Assembly (NCBI RefSeq): GCF_030296755.1
Contig: NZ_AP027741.1
Location: forward strand, 2,419,475-2,483,474
Source of the DNA: Methylophaga marina
GTDB lineage: Bacteria; Pseudomonadota; Gammaproteobacteria; Nitrosococcales; Methylophagaceae
Direction of reading: 5' to 3'
Length of the DNA stretch: 64,000 nt
Shown one piece after another: positions 1 to 8,393 of the stretch (its first letter is position 1; every line of letters begins with the position of its first letter). The position numbers and the translations under genes were made by a program. The notes under the pieces are model-generated. The model did no database searches. It was not told where the DNA came from and saw only the letters and a list, made by a program, of their open reading frames with translations.

Positions 1-539
1 TCGATGGCCTTGGACCAGGGCTACAGTCTGTGACTCTGCCCGAGATCATGACAGAGTCATTTACTGTAGGTGAGTTTGTTATTCAGCCTTATAGAACATT
101 TATCATTTTAGTGTCTGCACTGTTGGCATTGTTGACGTGGTTTGTGATGTATCGCACCCGAATAGGTCAACAAGTAAGAGCAATCATGCGTAATCCTGAT
201 ATGGCAGCGGCCTGTGGCATCGATGTCAAAAAAGTGAATGCCTTAACCTTTGCTTATGGTGCCGGATTGGCTGGTGTCGCTGGTGTCATGATGTCTGGGT
301 TTAAAACCGTTATGCCTGATATGGGCAGCTCACTGGTTGTCGATGGCTTTTTAGTGGTTGTTGTTGGCGGTGTTGGCAGCTTAGTGGGGTCGATTGTCGC
401 CTCTGGCATTCTTGGTCAGTTAAACGGCGTGGTTGCTTTCTTTAGTAACGATATTATTGCTAGGGCAGTTGTTTTTGCGGCTGTTATCGCCATCATTATC
501 TGGCGTCCCCGTGGCTTATTTAACTACAAGGGGCGTTAA
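1..539 (+). CDS. urtB: Urea ABC transporter permease UrtB, C-terminal part (cut by window edge)
   Basis: The reading frame is open from base 3 with no start that must be used, so this is the 3' part of a gene beginning left of the window. About 178 residues are visible. They are strongly hydrophobic, with a run rich in Gly and Val (VVVVGGVGSLVGS) typical of LivH/UrtB inner-membrane permeases. Assignment to urea rather than branched-chain amino acids rests on context: urtC, urtD and urtE follow directly and the urease genes come next. The stop overlaps the start of urtC (TAATG), implying translational coupling. A GTG at 30 is internal and not the real start. Confidence 0.9.
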   Translation, partial: DGLGPGLQSVTLPEIMTESFTVGEFVIQPYRTFIILVSALLALLTWFVMYRTRIGQQVRAIMRNPDMAAACGIDVKKVNALTFAYGAGLAGVAGVMMSGFKTVMPDMGSSLVVDGFLVVVVGGVGSLVGSIVASGILGQLNGVVAFFSNDIIARAVVFAAVIAIIIWRPRGLFNYKGR

Positions 540-1654
540 TGATGAAATTGACATATTCACACCTGAAAATAATGGTTTACGCCATATTTATCGCGATCAT
601 CCTGTCTCTGCCTTTATTTTTAGATGAGTTCTGGCTAAACCGCACAGCAAAATATTTAATTTACGGCATGTTAGGTGTCGCTATTTCATTGAGTTGGGGC
701 TATGCCGGCATTTTGAATTTAGGGCAGGGCCTGTTCTTTGGCGCTGGGGCATACATGTTAGGCATGAGTCTGAAGTTAGCCAGTCCCACCAGTATGGAAC
801 AAGGTGGGCAGACACCAATTCCTGACTTTATGATGTGGAATGCGGAGCCTGATGCGGTGATTGATCTCTGCTGCATCAATGATGTCTCATTCTTATGGAT
901 GCCATTTCAATCACAAAGCTTTGGCATCTTTATGGCTATCGCCTTACCTGTCCTTGTTGCCTGGCTGATAGGCACGATCATTTTCCGTAAAGGCATTGCG
1001 GGTGTTTTCATTTCGATTATTACATTAGCCATGGTGTTATTGGCTCGCCTGTTAGTCGTTGATGCACAGTCTTTTACCGGCGGTTTTAACGGCTTAACGG
1101 ATCTGGCCTGGTTTAAGATAAATGGTTATGAGTTTGATCCCTATACGGTCAGTACTTATTACCTGGTTGCCATCTCACTAGTGATTGTCTTGCTTATCAC
1201 TCGAGTATTAATCAATAGTCGGGCAGGCTTGATATTACAAGCTATTCGCGACGATCAGAATCGAGCTAAATACCTGGGTTTTGATGCTGCATCGTATCAG
1301 ACCTTTTTCTTTTGCGTGTCAGCGGCTATCTCTGGATTTGCAGGGATGTTGTATGTCATTACCGCAGAGTTTGCATCACCTACATTTATGGATTTGTCCT
1401 TCAGTATCGCCATTGTGATCTGGGCAGCAGTGGGTGGACGTGCTTCTATCTTAGGTGCCTGTATAGGTGCCATTTCTATCTCGATGTTAGGGGCCTCGGT
1501 GAGTGAAAGCGAGCTGTTTGTTGAATCGTGGCAAGCCATTCTGGGGTTATTTTTTGTTTTGGTGGTGTTGTATATGCCAAAAGGCTTGGCCGGTATTGCT
1601 CATGGGATTTGTAGAAAACTAACTGTAAACCGGGGGAAGGCTGATGAAAGCTAA
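539..1654 (+). CDS. urtC: Urea ABC transporter permease UrtC
   Basis: A 371-residue polytopic permease of the LivM/UrtC family, the second channel subunit of the high-affinity urea importer. Multiple hydrophobic segments are visible from residue 10 onward. The segment SLSWGYAGILNLGQGLFFG near residues 55-75 is the hallmark of this family. A central hydrophilic stretch (about residues 85-120) containing two adjacent cysteines looks like the UrtC-type insertion, which LivM lacks. The start shares its A with the urtB stop, and the 3' end overlaps urtD by 11 bases, so the cistrons are tightly coupled. Confidence 0.92.
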   Translation: MMKLTYSHLKIMVYAIFIAIILSLPLFLDEFWLNRTAKYLIYGMLGVAISLSWGYAGILNLGQGLFFGAGAYMLGMSLKLASPTSMEQGGQTPIPDFMMWNAEPDAVIDLCCINDVSFLWMPFQSQSFGIFMAIALPVLVAWLIGTIIFRKGIAGVFISIITLAMVLLARLLVVDAQSFTGGFNGLTDLAWFKINGYEFDPYTVSTYYLVAISLVIVLLITRVLINSRAGLILQAIRDDQNRAKYLGFDAASYQTFFFCVSAAISGFAGMLYVITAEFASPTFMDLSFSIAIVIWAAVGGRASILGACIGAISISMLGASVSESELFVESWQAILGLFFVLVVLYMPKGLAGIAHGICRKLTVNRGKADES

Positions 1655-2399
1655 AAATCGTGATCTTTATATCGATGGCTTAGGAGTTAACTTCAGTGGC
1701 TTCCAGGCAGTAAATAATTTCAGCATGGTCGTAAAACACGGTGAAATGCGTGTGCTTTTAGGCGCTAATGGTGCGGGTAAAACGACATTGATGGATATGA
1801 TATGCGGTAAAACCCAGTCAACGGCGGGCAGAATTTTTCTTGGTGATAAGGAGATCACCAATAAACCACCACATTTAATTGCTCGCTTGGGGATAGGGCG
1901 TAAATTTCAGATCCCCAGCGTTTTTAAAGAGCTTTCTGTCTTGCAGAATCTGTCAGTGGCAGCAATGCAGGAAAGTACAGTACTTGCCAATTTAGGCTCA
2001 ATGAAACGACGAGTTGATCATGAGCGTATGAACGAGGTGATGTCGATGACTAATCTCGAAAACAAAGCACATGAGCTGGCCGAAAATCTCTCTCATGGTG
2101 AAACACAATGGCTTGAACTTGCCATGCTGATTATTCGTAAGCCTCAAGTGATCTTACTTGATGAGCCCACAGCCGGTATGACTGCGGATGAAACACTTAA
2201 AACCTCTCAAATTATGAATAATCTGAAAGGCCAACATACGATTATTGCTGTTGAGCATGATATGGCATTCGTTCGTGAAATTGCCGACAAAATCACTGTT
2301 ATGCATCAAGGAGAGTTTTTGGCTGAAGGCCACATCAGCGATATAGAAAATAACCAGGCAGTGAAAGATGCTTACCTGGGAAGTGGGGGCATTCACTAA
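1644..2399 (+). CDS. urtD: Urea ABC transporter ATP-binding protein UrtD
   Basis: A 251-residue ABC ATPase of the LivG/UrtD type. The Walker A motif GANGAGKTT lies near residue 40. A GRKFQIPSVF Q-loop segment follows. The signature is the family variant LSHGETQWLELA, and the Walker B region reads VILLDEPTAGM. The LSHG-ETQWLE signature is typical of UrtD rather than LivG. It works with UrtE to power urea uptake across the inner membrane. The gene overlaps urtC and ends at the base where urtE begins. Confidence 0.93.
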   Translation: MKAKNRDLYIDGLGVNFSGFQAVNNFSMVVKHGEMRVLLGANGAGKTTLMDMICGKTQSTAGRIFLGDKEITNKPPHLIARLGIGRKFQIPSVFKELSVLQNLSVAAMQESTVLANLGSMKRRVDHERMNEVMSMTNLENKAHELAENLSHGETQWLELAMLIIRKPQVILLDEPTAGMTADETLKTSQIMNNLKGQHTIIAVEHDMAFVREIADKITVMHQGEFLAEGHISDIENNQAVKDAYLGSGGIH

Positions 2400-3094
2400 T
2401 GTTGACGTTGCAATCAGTAAACAGTTTTTATGGTGGCAGCCATATTTTGCACGATGTTAATTTCAGTCTGGAAACAGGCAAGATTTTATCGGTATTAGGC
2501 CGTAATGGGGTAGGCAAGAGTACCTTGCTAAAAACACTGATGGGATTGACCAGCTCCATGACAGGGAGTTTGACACTCAATGAGCTTGAGCTTGGTGATC
2601 AGACAACCTTCTATCGGGCACGTTCAGGGATGGGATATGTACCTCAAGGCCGTGAAATTATTCCCGACTTTTCGGTGAAAGAAAATATTTTGATGGGGCG
2701 ATTTGCCGACCAAACCAGTAAGGGAGAGATTCCGGATATTGTGCCAGAGCTATTCCCTTATTTAATGGATAACCTGGATCGGGCGGGTGGATTATTATCT
2801 GGCGGCCAGCAGCAGCAATTAGCTATTGCCAGAGCCATTGCTACCAATCCTCAGGTGTTATTACTGGATGAGCCTACCGAGGGTATTCAACCCAATATCG
2901 TTGAACAGATAGAAGACTGCATTCTCAGACTGAATAAGGAACTTAACTTAACCATTATTCTTGTCGAGCAGAATATCCGTTTCGCGAAGAGGGCTTCTGA
3001 CGAGTTTCTTATCCTGGATAACGGACGCCTTGTTTGTCAGGGAAGCGGGAATGAACTGACCGATGACCTGGCTAATCAGTATTTGACCATCTAA
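2399..3094 (+). CDS. urtE: Urea ABC transporter ATP-binding protein UrtE
   Basis: A 231-residue ABC ATPase of the LivF/UrtE type, the second nucleotide-binding subunit. Walker A is GRNGVGKST (about residues 34-42). The ABC signature is LLSGGQQQQLAIARA and Walker B is VLLLDEPTEGIQPN. The TEGIQPNIV form after Walker B is common in UrtE. Its start overlaps the urtD stop (TAATG). Twenty-one bases separate it from ureE, so importer and enzyme genes probably share a transcript. Confidence 0.93.
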   Translation: MLTLQSVNSFYGGSHILHDVNFSLETGKILSVLGRNGVGKSTLLKTLMGLTSSMTGSLTLNELELGDQTTFYRARSGMGYVPQGREIIPDFSVKENILMGRFADQTSKGEIPDIVPELFPYLMDNLDRAGGLLSGGQQQQLAIARAIATNPQVLLLDEPTEGIQPNIVEQIEDCILRLNKELNLTIILVEQNIRFAKRASDEFLILDNGRLVCQGSGNELTDDLANQYLTI

Positions 3095-3115
3095 GACGAA
3101 TATGAGGATAAATAT

Positions 3116-3562
3116 ATGCTTGTCTTAAACGACATTATCGGCAGTGTGAACGACGAAGATATTGCTGAAAAACTTCATCATCACGGACATCATGACCGTA
3201 TTGAAGTCATTCGAATGAATGTGGCTGATACCGCACGTAGTCGGCAGAAAGTGGTGACGGATAAAGGCACTGAATATGGTATCGCCCTATCCCGTGATAA
3301 GCGCCTATATAACGGTGCGGTATTGCTCATGGATGATCAGCGGGCTGTGGTGATACGGGTCAATGAAGAAGAATGGCTTCGATTATCTCCTGTCAGTACC
3401 GATGCCGCATTAGAGCTGGGTTATAACGCGGGCAATTTGCACTGGCGTATTCGGTTTGATGGTGCTGATCTGCTGGTGGCTCTGGAAGGGCCTACACAAC
3501 GTTATATCGACAGACTCAGCGGGCTGATTGAAGCCAATCGTGTGACTGTCGTTCAACCTTGA
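3116..3562 (+). CDS. ureE: Urease accessory protein UreE (nickel metallochaperone)
   Basis: A 148-residue UreE, the chaperone that hands Ni2+ to the UreDFG-apourease complex in the cytoplasm. The order is an N-terminal peptide-binding-like domain followed by the metal-binding ferredoxin-like domain (from about residue 75: LAYN/GNLHW-type region, here LGYNAGNLHWRIRF). The usual His-rich C-terminal tail is absent; the protein ends in VTVVQP. Instead a His cluster, LHHHGHHD, sits near residues 19-26 of the N-terminal domain. A GAGGA ribosome site precedes the ATG. Its stop overlaps the proposed ureF start. Confidence 0.9.
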   Translation: MLVLNDIIGSVNDEDIAEKLHHHGHHDRIEVIRMNVADTARSRQKVVTDKGTEYGIALSRDKRLYNGAVLLMDDQRAVVIRVNEEEWLRLSPVSTDAALELGYNAGNLHWRIRFDGADLLVALEGPTQRYIDRLSGLIEANRVTVVQP

Positions 3563-4265
3563 CTACAACATCACCACCAGAAATGACCTCTTCAGCATTA
3601 GCCATGTTGAGCATGATGCAGTTTGGAGATAGCCAATTTCCAAGTGGCAGCTTTGCTTTCTCAAATGGTCTGGAGACCTTATTCAACGACAATAAGATCA
3701 AAGGTCCAGAGCAAATATATGACTTGATTGAAGTGCAACTCAAGGGGCGTTGGAACAGTTTGGATCGCGTCGCCTTATGTCACGTCTATCGGCAAGCAGA
3801 AAATCTGGATGTTATCAACGCGATTGATAATGAAGTTGAAGCCTTAAGTCTTTCTGCTGGATTAAGAACAGGATCGAAACGCAATGGGGCAGCATTATTA
3901 GGTATCCATGCACGTTTAGGCACACCCTTGAGTGCGGAATATCGTCAACTTGTTATGGGAAAAAAGCACCCGGACATATTCCTGTCGTCCAGGGTTTAGT
4001 GTTTTGTCATTGTGGATTAACGGAGCTGCAGGCACAGATAGCAAGTGCTCATGGCTTATGCAATGACATGCTGGGTGCCTGCATGCGGCTGGGTAAATTA
4101 GGTCATATTCATGCTCAGTTGATACGACAAAAACTGTCTTCTGTTATTGCCTCACTTCTCGAACAGCCTGTTTCAGATGAACAACTTATGCATAGCTATG
4201 TGCCATTAACTGAAATTGCGGCAATGCGTCATGAAATCAGTGACCAACGGCTATTTGCCAATTAA
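3559..4265 (+). CDS. ureF: Urease accessory protein UreF, split by a -1 frameshift
   Basis: Two adjacent frames together give one UreF of about 235 residues, the normal family length. Frame 1 (3559-3999) carries the N-terminal motif QFGDSQFPSGSFAFSNGLE. Frame 2 continues from about 3966 with PGHIPVVQGLVFCHCGL and ends at 4265. The switch lies at an A6 run (3960-3965): one extra A, or a -1 slip at A AAA AAG, restores the conserved order KK-APGH-PVVQG. UreF is the GTPase-activating partner of UreG in nickel insertion. The start is uncertain: TTG at 3559 overlaps the ureE stop, and ATG at 3583 is the alternative. Real pseudogene, recoding and sequence error are all possible. Confidence 0.85.
3960..3966 (+). 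other. Slippery heptamer A AAA AAG at the ureF frame switch
   Basis: The zero-frame codons are GGA AAA AAG, which is exactly the X XXY YYZ arrangement of the dnaX and IS3-family -1 frameshift sites. A -1 slip here gives GCA CCC GGA CAT, which is the frame of the rest of ureF. The same heptamer occurs in the IS3 element of this window at 30683-30689. Confidence 0.6.
3968..3995 (+). other. Hairpin just after the ureF slippery site
   Basis: ACCC-GGAC (3968-3975) pairs with GTCC-a-GGGT (3987-3995), leaving one bulged A at 3991 and an 11-base loop. The stem starts 1 base after the heptamer. That is closer than the usual 5-9 bases for a stimulatory structure, so its role is uncertain. Confidence 0.4.
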
Positions 4266-4282
4266 TTATTTAAGGAGAAATT

Positions 4283-4978
4283 ATGTATTTAACTCCATCA
4301 GAACTTGAACGTTTAACCATCTACACAGCAGCAAAACTTGCACAAGAGCGGCGTGATAGAGGGTTAAAACTGAACTATCCGGAGGCCACGGCATTAATCG
4401 TTAATGAAGTGCTTGAAGGTGCACGGGATGGTCGTACTGTGGCAGAGCTGATTAGTTTTGGCAGCACCATTCTGAGTACCGATGATGTGTTACCAGGGGT
4501 CAGTGACATGATGCACATGTTGCAAGTGGAAGGTGTTTTTCCTGATGGTTCTAAATTAGTCACCATACATGATCCTATCCGTTCAGGAGAGCAAGAGGTC
4601 CCTGAATATCCTATTCCGGGCGAGCTATTTCCAGCAGAAGGTGAAATTGAACTGAATGCCAAGCGTGAAAAACGCACTCTTCGGGTGGCAAATACCGGTG
4701 ACAGACCGGTACAGATTGGCAGTCATTACCATTTTTTTGAGGCGAATAAAGCCTTGGAATTCGATCGTGAAGCCGCATTTGGCATGCGTTTAGATATCCC
4801 TGCCGGCACAGCAGTAAGGTTTGAGCCAGGCCAGGAAAAAGAATGCATTTTATGTGAGTTTGGTGGCGAAAAAGCACTGTATGGCCTTAATGGACTGACC
4901 AATGGTTTAGCTGATGATGAGGCAGTGAAGCAAGCGGCATTGAGCAAAGCCAAGCAAGAAAATTATTTAGGAGCATAA
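4283..4978 (+). CDS. ureAB: Fused urease gamma-beta subunit (UreAB)
   Basis: A 231-residue protein joining urease gamma (about residues 1-100, opening [11 protein letters not shown], with LNYPEA and the LPGVSDMM region) to urease beta (about residues 107-225, with [20 protein letters not shown] and [13 protein letters not shown]). Most proteobacteria encode these as separate ureA and ureB. The fused arrangement resembles the small subunit of Helicobacter-type urease. Together with UreC it forms the cytoplasmic nickel urease, which splits urea to ammonia and CO2. An AAGGAG site precedes the ATG by 5 bases. ureC follows after only two bases. Confidence 0.93.
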   Translation: MYLTPSELERLTIYTAAKLAQERRDRGLKLNYPEATALIVNEVLEGARDGRTVAELISFGSTILSTDDVLPGVSDMMHMLQVEGVFPDGSKLVTIHDPIRSGEQEVPEYPIPGELFPAEGEIELNAKREKRTLRVANTGDRPVQIGSHYHFFEANKALEFDREAAFGMRLDIPAGTAVRFEPGQEKECILCEFGGEKALYGLNGLTNGLADDEAVKQAALSKAKQENYLGA

Positions 4979-4980
4979 CG

Positions 4981-6693
4981 ATGGCAATAATGAGTCGTAA
5001 AGAATATGCAGAAATGTATGGGCCAACCACCGGTGATGGTATTCGCCTTGGTGATACCAATTTAATCGCTGAGGTGGAGTACGATTTCACCGTGTATGGT
5101 GATGAGTGCCTTCATGGTGGTGGTAAAACACTGCGAGATGGCATGGGAATGACCTCAGGCCTAGGAAGTGAAGACGGTACATTAGATATGCTGTTATGTA
5201 ATGCCCTGGTAATCGATCCTGTCATTGGCATTGTGAAAGGCGATGTCGGTATTAAAGATGGCAAGATAGTGGGCATTGGTAAAGCCGGTAATCCAGCCAC
5301 TATGGATGGAGTAGATCACAACTTATTAGTGGGGCAATCGACCACAGTAAGAGATGCCGAAGGGCTAATTGCCACACCGGGTGGCATTGATGTGCACGTC
5401 CATTTTGATAGTGCTCAGTTATGTGACCATGCCATTGCTGCAGGCATTACCACCTTGTTTGGTGGCTCGTTGGGACCTATCACCGTAGGGATTGATTGTG
5501 GTGGGGTATTTAACGTAGGAAAAATGCTGCAGGCGGCAGAGGACTTTCCCGTTAATTTTGGTTTTCTGGGAAGAGGTAACTCATGTAAACCTGAGTCTTT
5601 ATATGAGCAGATTGAAGGCGGTTGTGTTGGCCTGAAAATCCATGAAGACTGGGGCGCCATGCCTGCTGTTATTGATACCTGTCTTAATGTCGCTGATGAA
5701 CTGGATTTTCAGGTCCAAATCCACACCGATACCTTGAATGAAAGTGGCTTTTTAGAAAATACATTAGCCTCCATTAAAGGCCGGACCATCCATATGTATC
5801 ACACTGAAGGCGCTGGCGGAGGTCATGCACCAGATATTATTTCTGTTGCAGGTGAGGCCAATTGTTTGCCTTCATCAACTAACCCAACAAATCCGTTTAC
5901 CCGTAATACGTTTGATGAGCATCTGGATATGACTATGGTTTGCCATCATCTTAGCCCGGCTATTCCAGAGGATGTCGCCTTTGCAGAAAGTCGGATTCGT
6001 GCTCAAACCATTGCTGCTGAAGATATTCTGCATGACATTGGCGCCATCTCCATGCTCGGGTCAGATAGTCAGGGAATGGGACGTATTAATGAAGTGATAA
6101 CCCGAACCTGGCAATTAGCCAGCAAAATGAAAGATCAACGCGGCAGGCTGGATACAGAAAAATCACGTATTGGTGATAACGAACGCATCAAACGCTATAT
6201 CGCTAAATATACGATTAATGCAGCGAAAAGCTTTGGTGTGGCTGAGCATATTGGCTCATTGGAACCAGGCAAAATGGCGGATGTTGTTCTTTGGCGACCA
6301 GCCATGTTTGGGGTTAAACCTGAAATCATCGTGAAAGGTGGTTTTATTGCTTATGGTGCAATGGGTGACAGTGCGGCGTCATTAATGACCTGTGAACCAA
6401 TCATAATGCGTCCTCAATGGGGTGCTTTTGGTGTTGCCAAACAAAAACTGAGTGCTAATTTTGTGAATCCATTGGCGATTGAAAAAGGATTAGCTGAGAA
6501 GCTGGAGTTGAAAAAAACCTTACTGCCGGCCACGGGGACTCGAAATCTCACCAAAAAAGACATGTTACATAACGATGCCTGTCCTGAGATGTCTGTTGAT
6601 CCACAGACTTTTGATGTTCATATCAATGGTGAGCTGGCTTATTGCGAACCCTCTAGCGAACTTCCACTAACACAAAGGTATATCCTGCGATGA
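4981..6693 (+). CDS. ureC: Urease alpha (catalytic) subunit UreC
   Basis: A 570-residue catalytic subunit of normal length. All nickel-centre and catalytic residues map with a +2 offset to the Klebsiella enzyme. These are H139 and H141 (HVH), the carbamylated Lys K219 and H221 (LKIHEDWG), H248 (QIHTDT), H274 ([12 protein letters not shown]), flap C321 and H322 (VCHHL), and D362 (GSDSQGMGR). The region after HVH is divergent: residues 142-178 read FDSAQLCDH then [12 protein letters not shown], where common ureases have the GGGTGPA and TPG motifs. The protein should therefore be active but belongs to an unusual branch. The 3' end overlaps ureG by 4 bases. Confidence 0.95.
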   Translation: MAIMSRKEYAEMYGPTTGDGIRLGDTNLIAEVEYDFTVYGDECLHGGGKTLRDGMGMTSGLGSEDGTLDMLLCNALVIDPVIGIVKGDVGIKDGKIVGIGKAGNPATMDGVDHNLLVGQSTTVRDAEGLIATPGGIDVHVHFDSAQLCDHAIAAGITTLFGGSLGPITVGIDCGGVFNVGKMLQAAEDFPVNFGFLGRGNSCKPESLYEQIEGGCVGLKIHEDWGAMPAVIDTCLNVADELDFQVQIHTDTLNESGFLENTLASIKGRTIHMYHTEGAGGGHAPDIISVAGEANCLPSSTNPTNPFTRNTFDEHLDMTMVCHHLSPAIPEDVAFAESRIRAQTIAAEDILHDIGAISMLGSDSQGMGRINEVITRTWQLASKMKDQRGRLDTEKSRIGDNERIKRYIAKYTINAAKSFGVAEHIGSLEPGKMADVVLWRPAMFGVKPEIIVKGGFIAYGAMGDSAASLMTCEPIIMRPQWGAFGVAKQKLSANFVNPLAIEKGLAEKLELKKTLLPATGTRNLTKKDMLHNDACPEMSVDPQTFDVHINGELAYCEPSSELPLTQRYILR

Positions 6694-7337
6694 ACACATC
6701 TTTTGACTTAAATTCATTAGCCGGGCCAGCCAGAGTTGGTATTGGTGGTCCGGTTGGTTCTGGTAAAACAGCGTTAATTGAAAAGCTTATTCCAGCATTT
6801 CAGCAACGGCAGATTGAAATTGGCATTATTACCAATGATCTGGTGACCAAAGAAGATGCTGAGAGATTGAGAAAAAGTGGTTTGATCGATCCTGAACGGG
6901 TCATGGCTGTTGAAGCCGGGGCTTGTCCTCACACGGTCATTCGGGAAGATCCGACGTTAAATATAGAAGCTTCTGAACAGATGACCATTAACTTTCCTGA
7001 GATTGAATTAATTCTGATTGAAAGTGGAGGAGATAATCTGGCTTCTACTTTCTCTTTGGATCTGGTTGATCAATGGATGTTTGTGATTGATGTCGCTGGT
7101 GGTGATGATATACCGCGTAAAAAAGGGCCTGGCGTTTTACAAAGCGATCTCTTGATTATTAATAAAAAAGATCTCGCACCCTATGTCGGTGTCGATTTTG
7201 ACGCTATGTATTCTGAAGCAAAAAATGTTCGTGAAAACAGACCCGTTGTGGCGATTAATAGTCGCTCAGGAGAGGGCGTTGAACAAGTGGTTGATTACAT
7301 CGTTTCCAGTTTATTGTTTAATAAAGCAACGTCATAG
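6690..7337 (+). CDS. ureG: Urease accessory GTPase UreG
   Basis: A 215-residue SIMIBI-class GTPase that energises nickel insertion with UreD and UreF. The P-loop GPVGSGKT is at residues 20-27. The nickel-binding CPH motif is at 79-81, in [14 protein letters not shown] where many UreG proteins read VETGGCPHT. The switch region [16 protein letters not shown] and guanine specificity motif NKKD follow. It overlaps ureC by 4 bases (ATGA) and is followed by ureD after 8 bases. Confidence 0.94.
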   Translation: MNTSFDLNSLAGPARVGIGGPVGSGKTALIEKLIPAFQQRQIEIGIITNDLVTKEDAERLRKSGLIDPERVMAVEAGACPHTVIREDPTLNIEASEQMTINFPEIELILIESGGDNLASTFSLDLVDQWMFVIDVAGGDDIPRKKGPGVLQSDLLIINKKDLAPYVGVDFDAMYSEAKNVRENRPVVAINSRSGEGVEQVVDYIVSSLLFNKATS

Positions 7338-7345
7338 GTAGACAC

Positions 7346-8260
7346 ATGCGAAGCGAAGATTTTTCACCTTTCGATAATCCTGCTGTCACGCCGATGGGTA
7401 TCAATACGATGCAATCACGTAAGGCGCGTGCAGAACTCAGATTTACAAAAAATACGTCAGGTAACACCTTTATTTCTCATCAGCATGCGGAACATCCTTT
7501 CCATATCACCCGGCCTTATCATTACGAACGAGATCCGGAGGGTATGGTGACACTGTATCTGCAGTCATCCTCTGGTGGTATTTATCGAGGTGATGATTTA
7601 AGTATGGATGTGCTTTTGGAAGAACAGGCACAGCTTCACCTGACAACACAAGCCAGTACGATTGTGCATAACACGCGAGGTATTAAAGCAAGGCAGTCTG
7701 TTGATCTGGTGTTAGGAAAAGGCAGTTATTGTGAGTACATTCCTGATCCCACGGTGTTATTTAGTGGTGCCGCTTTTTGCTCAAATATTCAGATTAAATT
7801 AGGAGAAGGTTCAAAAATTTTGTTTACCGATAGTTTTATGTGGCATGACCCCAGTTACAAACTAGTCACCGAACAGGGGGAACATGCTTTTGCTGGTTAT
7901 GATGGCAATATAAAAGTTGTCGATCAGCATATGAATCTATTAGTTCTGGAGCGATTTCGACTGGAAGGAAAAGACGTACTCCAGCATAACTGCGCTATTC
8001 ACGATTCTTTTCGTGCACAAGGTTCACTTTTTATCATTGACCAGTCGCCGTCATTAAATTGTGTTCTTGGAGCGATACGGGAAGGCTTATCGCATTTTAA
8101 TGATATCTATGCTGGTGCCTCAGAGTTACCTAATAATAGCGGCATTATTATTCGTTTTTTGGCGAAAGATGGTATCGCTCTTCAAAAAGCATTGAATATG
8201 AGTTGGTCCATTTCGCGAGAGCAGTTAACCGGTACTATTCCTAAGTTAAGACGCAAATAG
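7346..8260 (+). CDS. ureD: Urease accessory protein UreD (UreH)
   Basis: A 304-residue UreD, the scaffold that binds apourease and recruits UreF and UreG. Diagnostic segments are the AELRF start of the fold near residue 28, LYLQSSSGGIYRGDDL near residue 70, the TTQASTIVH motif and YIPDPTVLFSGA. It is the last gene of the urt-ure cluster. The cluster order E-F-AB-C-G-D differs from the usual D-A-B-C-E-F-G. Confidence 0.92.
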   Translation: MRSEDFSPFDNPAVTPMGINTMQSRKARAELRFTKNTSGNTFISHQHAEHPFHITRPYHYERDPEGMVTLYLQSSSGGIYRGDDLSMDVLLEEQAQLHLTTQASTIVHNTRGIKARQSVDLVLGKGSYCEYIPDPTVLFSGAAFCSNIQIKLGEGSKILFTDSFMWHDPSYKLVTEQGEHAFAGYDGNIKVVDQHMNLLVLERFRLEGKDVLQHNCAIHDSFRAQGSLFIIDQSPSLNCVLGAIREGLSHFNDIYAGASELPNNSGIIIRFLAKDGIALQKALNMSWSISREQLTGTIPKLRRK

Positions 8261-8291
8261 CTTTTAGTATTGATCCTTGTCATATCAATAC

Positions 8292-8325
8292 GATGCTGGC
8301 GTTTTGCCTGGCGAGCATCATTTTC
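8292..8325 (+). terminator. Possible terminator after ureD
   Basis: GATGCT (8292-8297) pairs with AGCATC (8314-8319), with further GC pairing possible inside, and is followed by ATTTTC. A separate 7-bp hairpin, TATTGAT/ATCAATA (8268-8290), lies just upstream. Neither has a strong T tract. Confidence 0.35.
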
Positions 8326-8393
8326 AGGCAAGAAAAATACGGGGTATAGTGCTTATTACAGATAGACGGTGGATGATGTGAGGCTCTGTGAAG

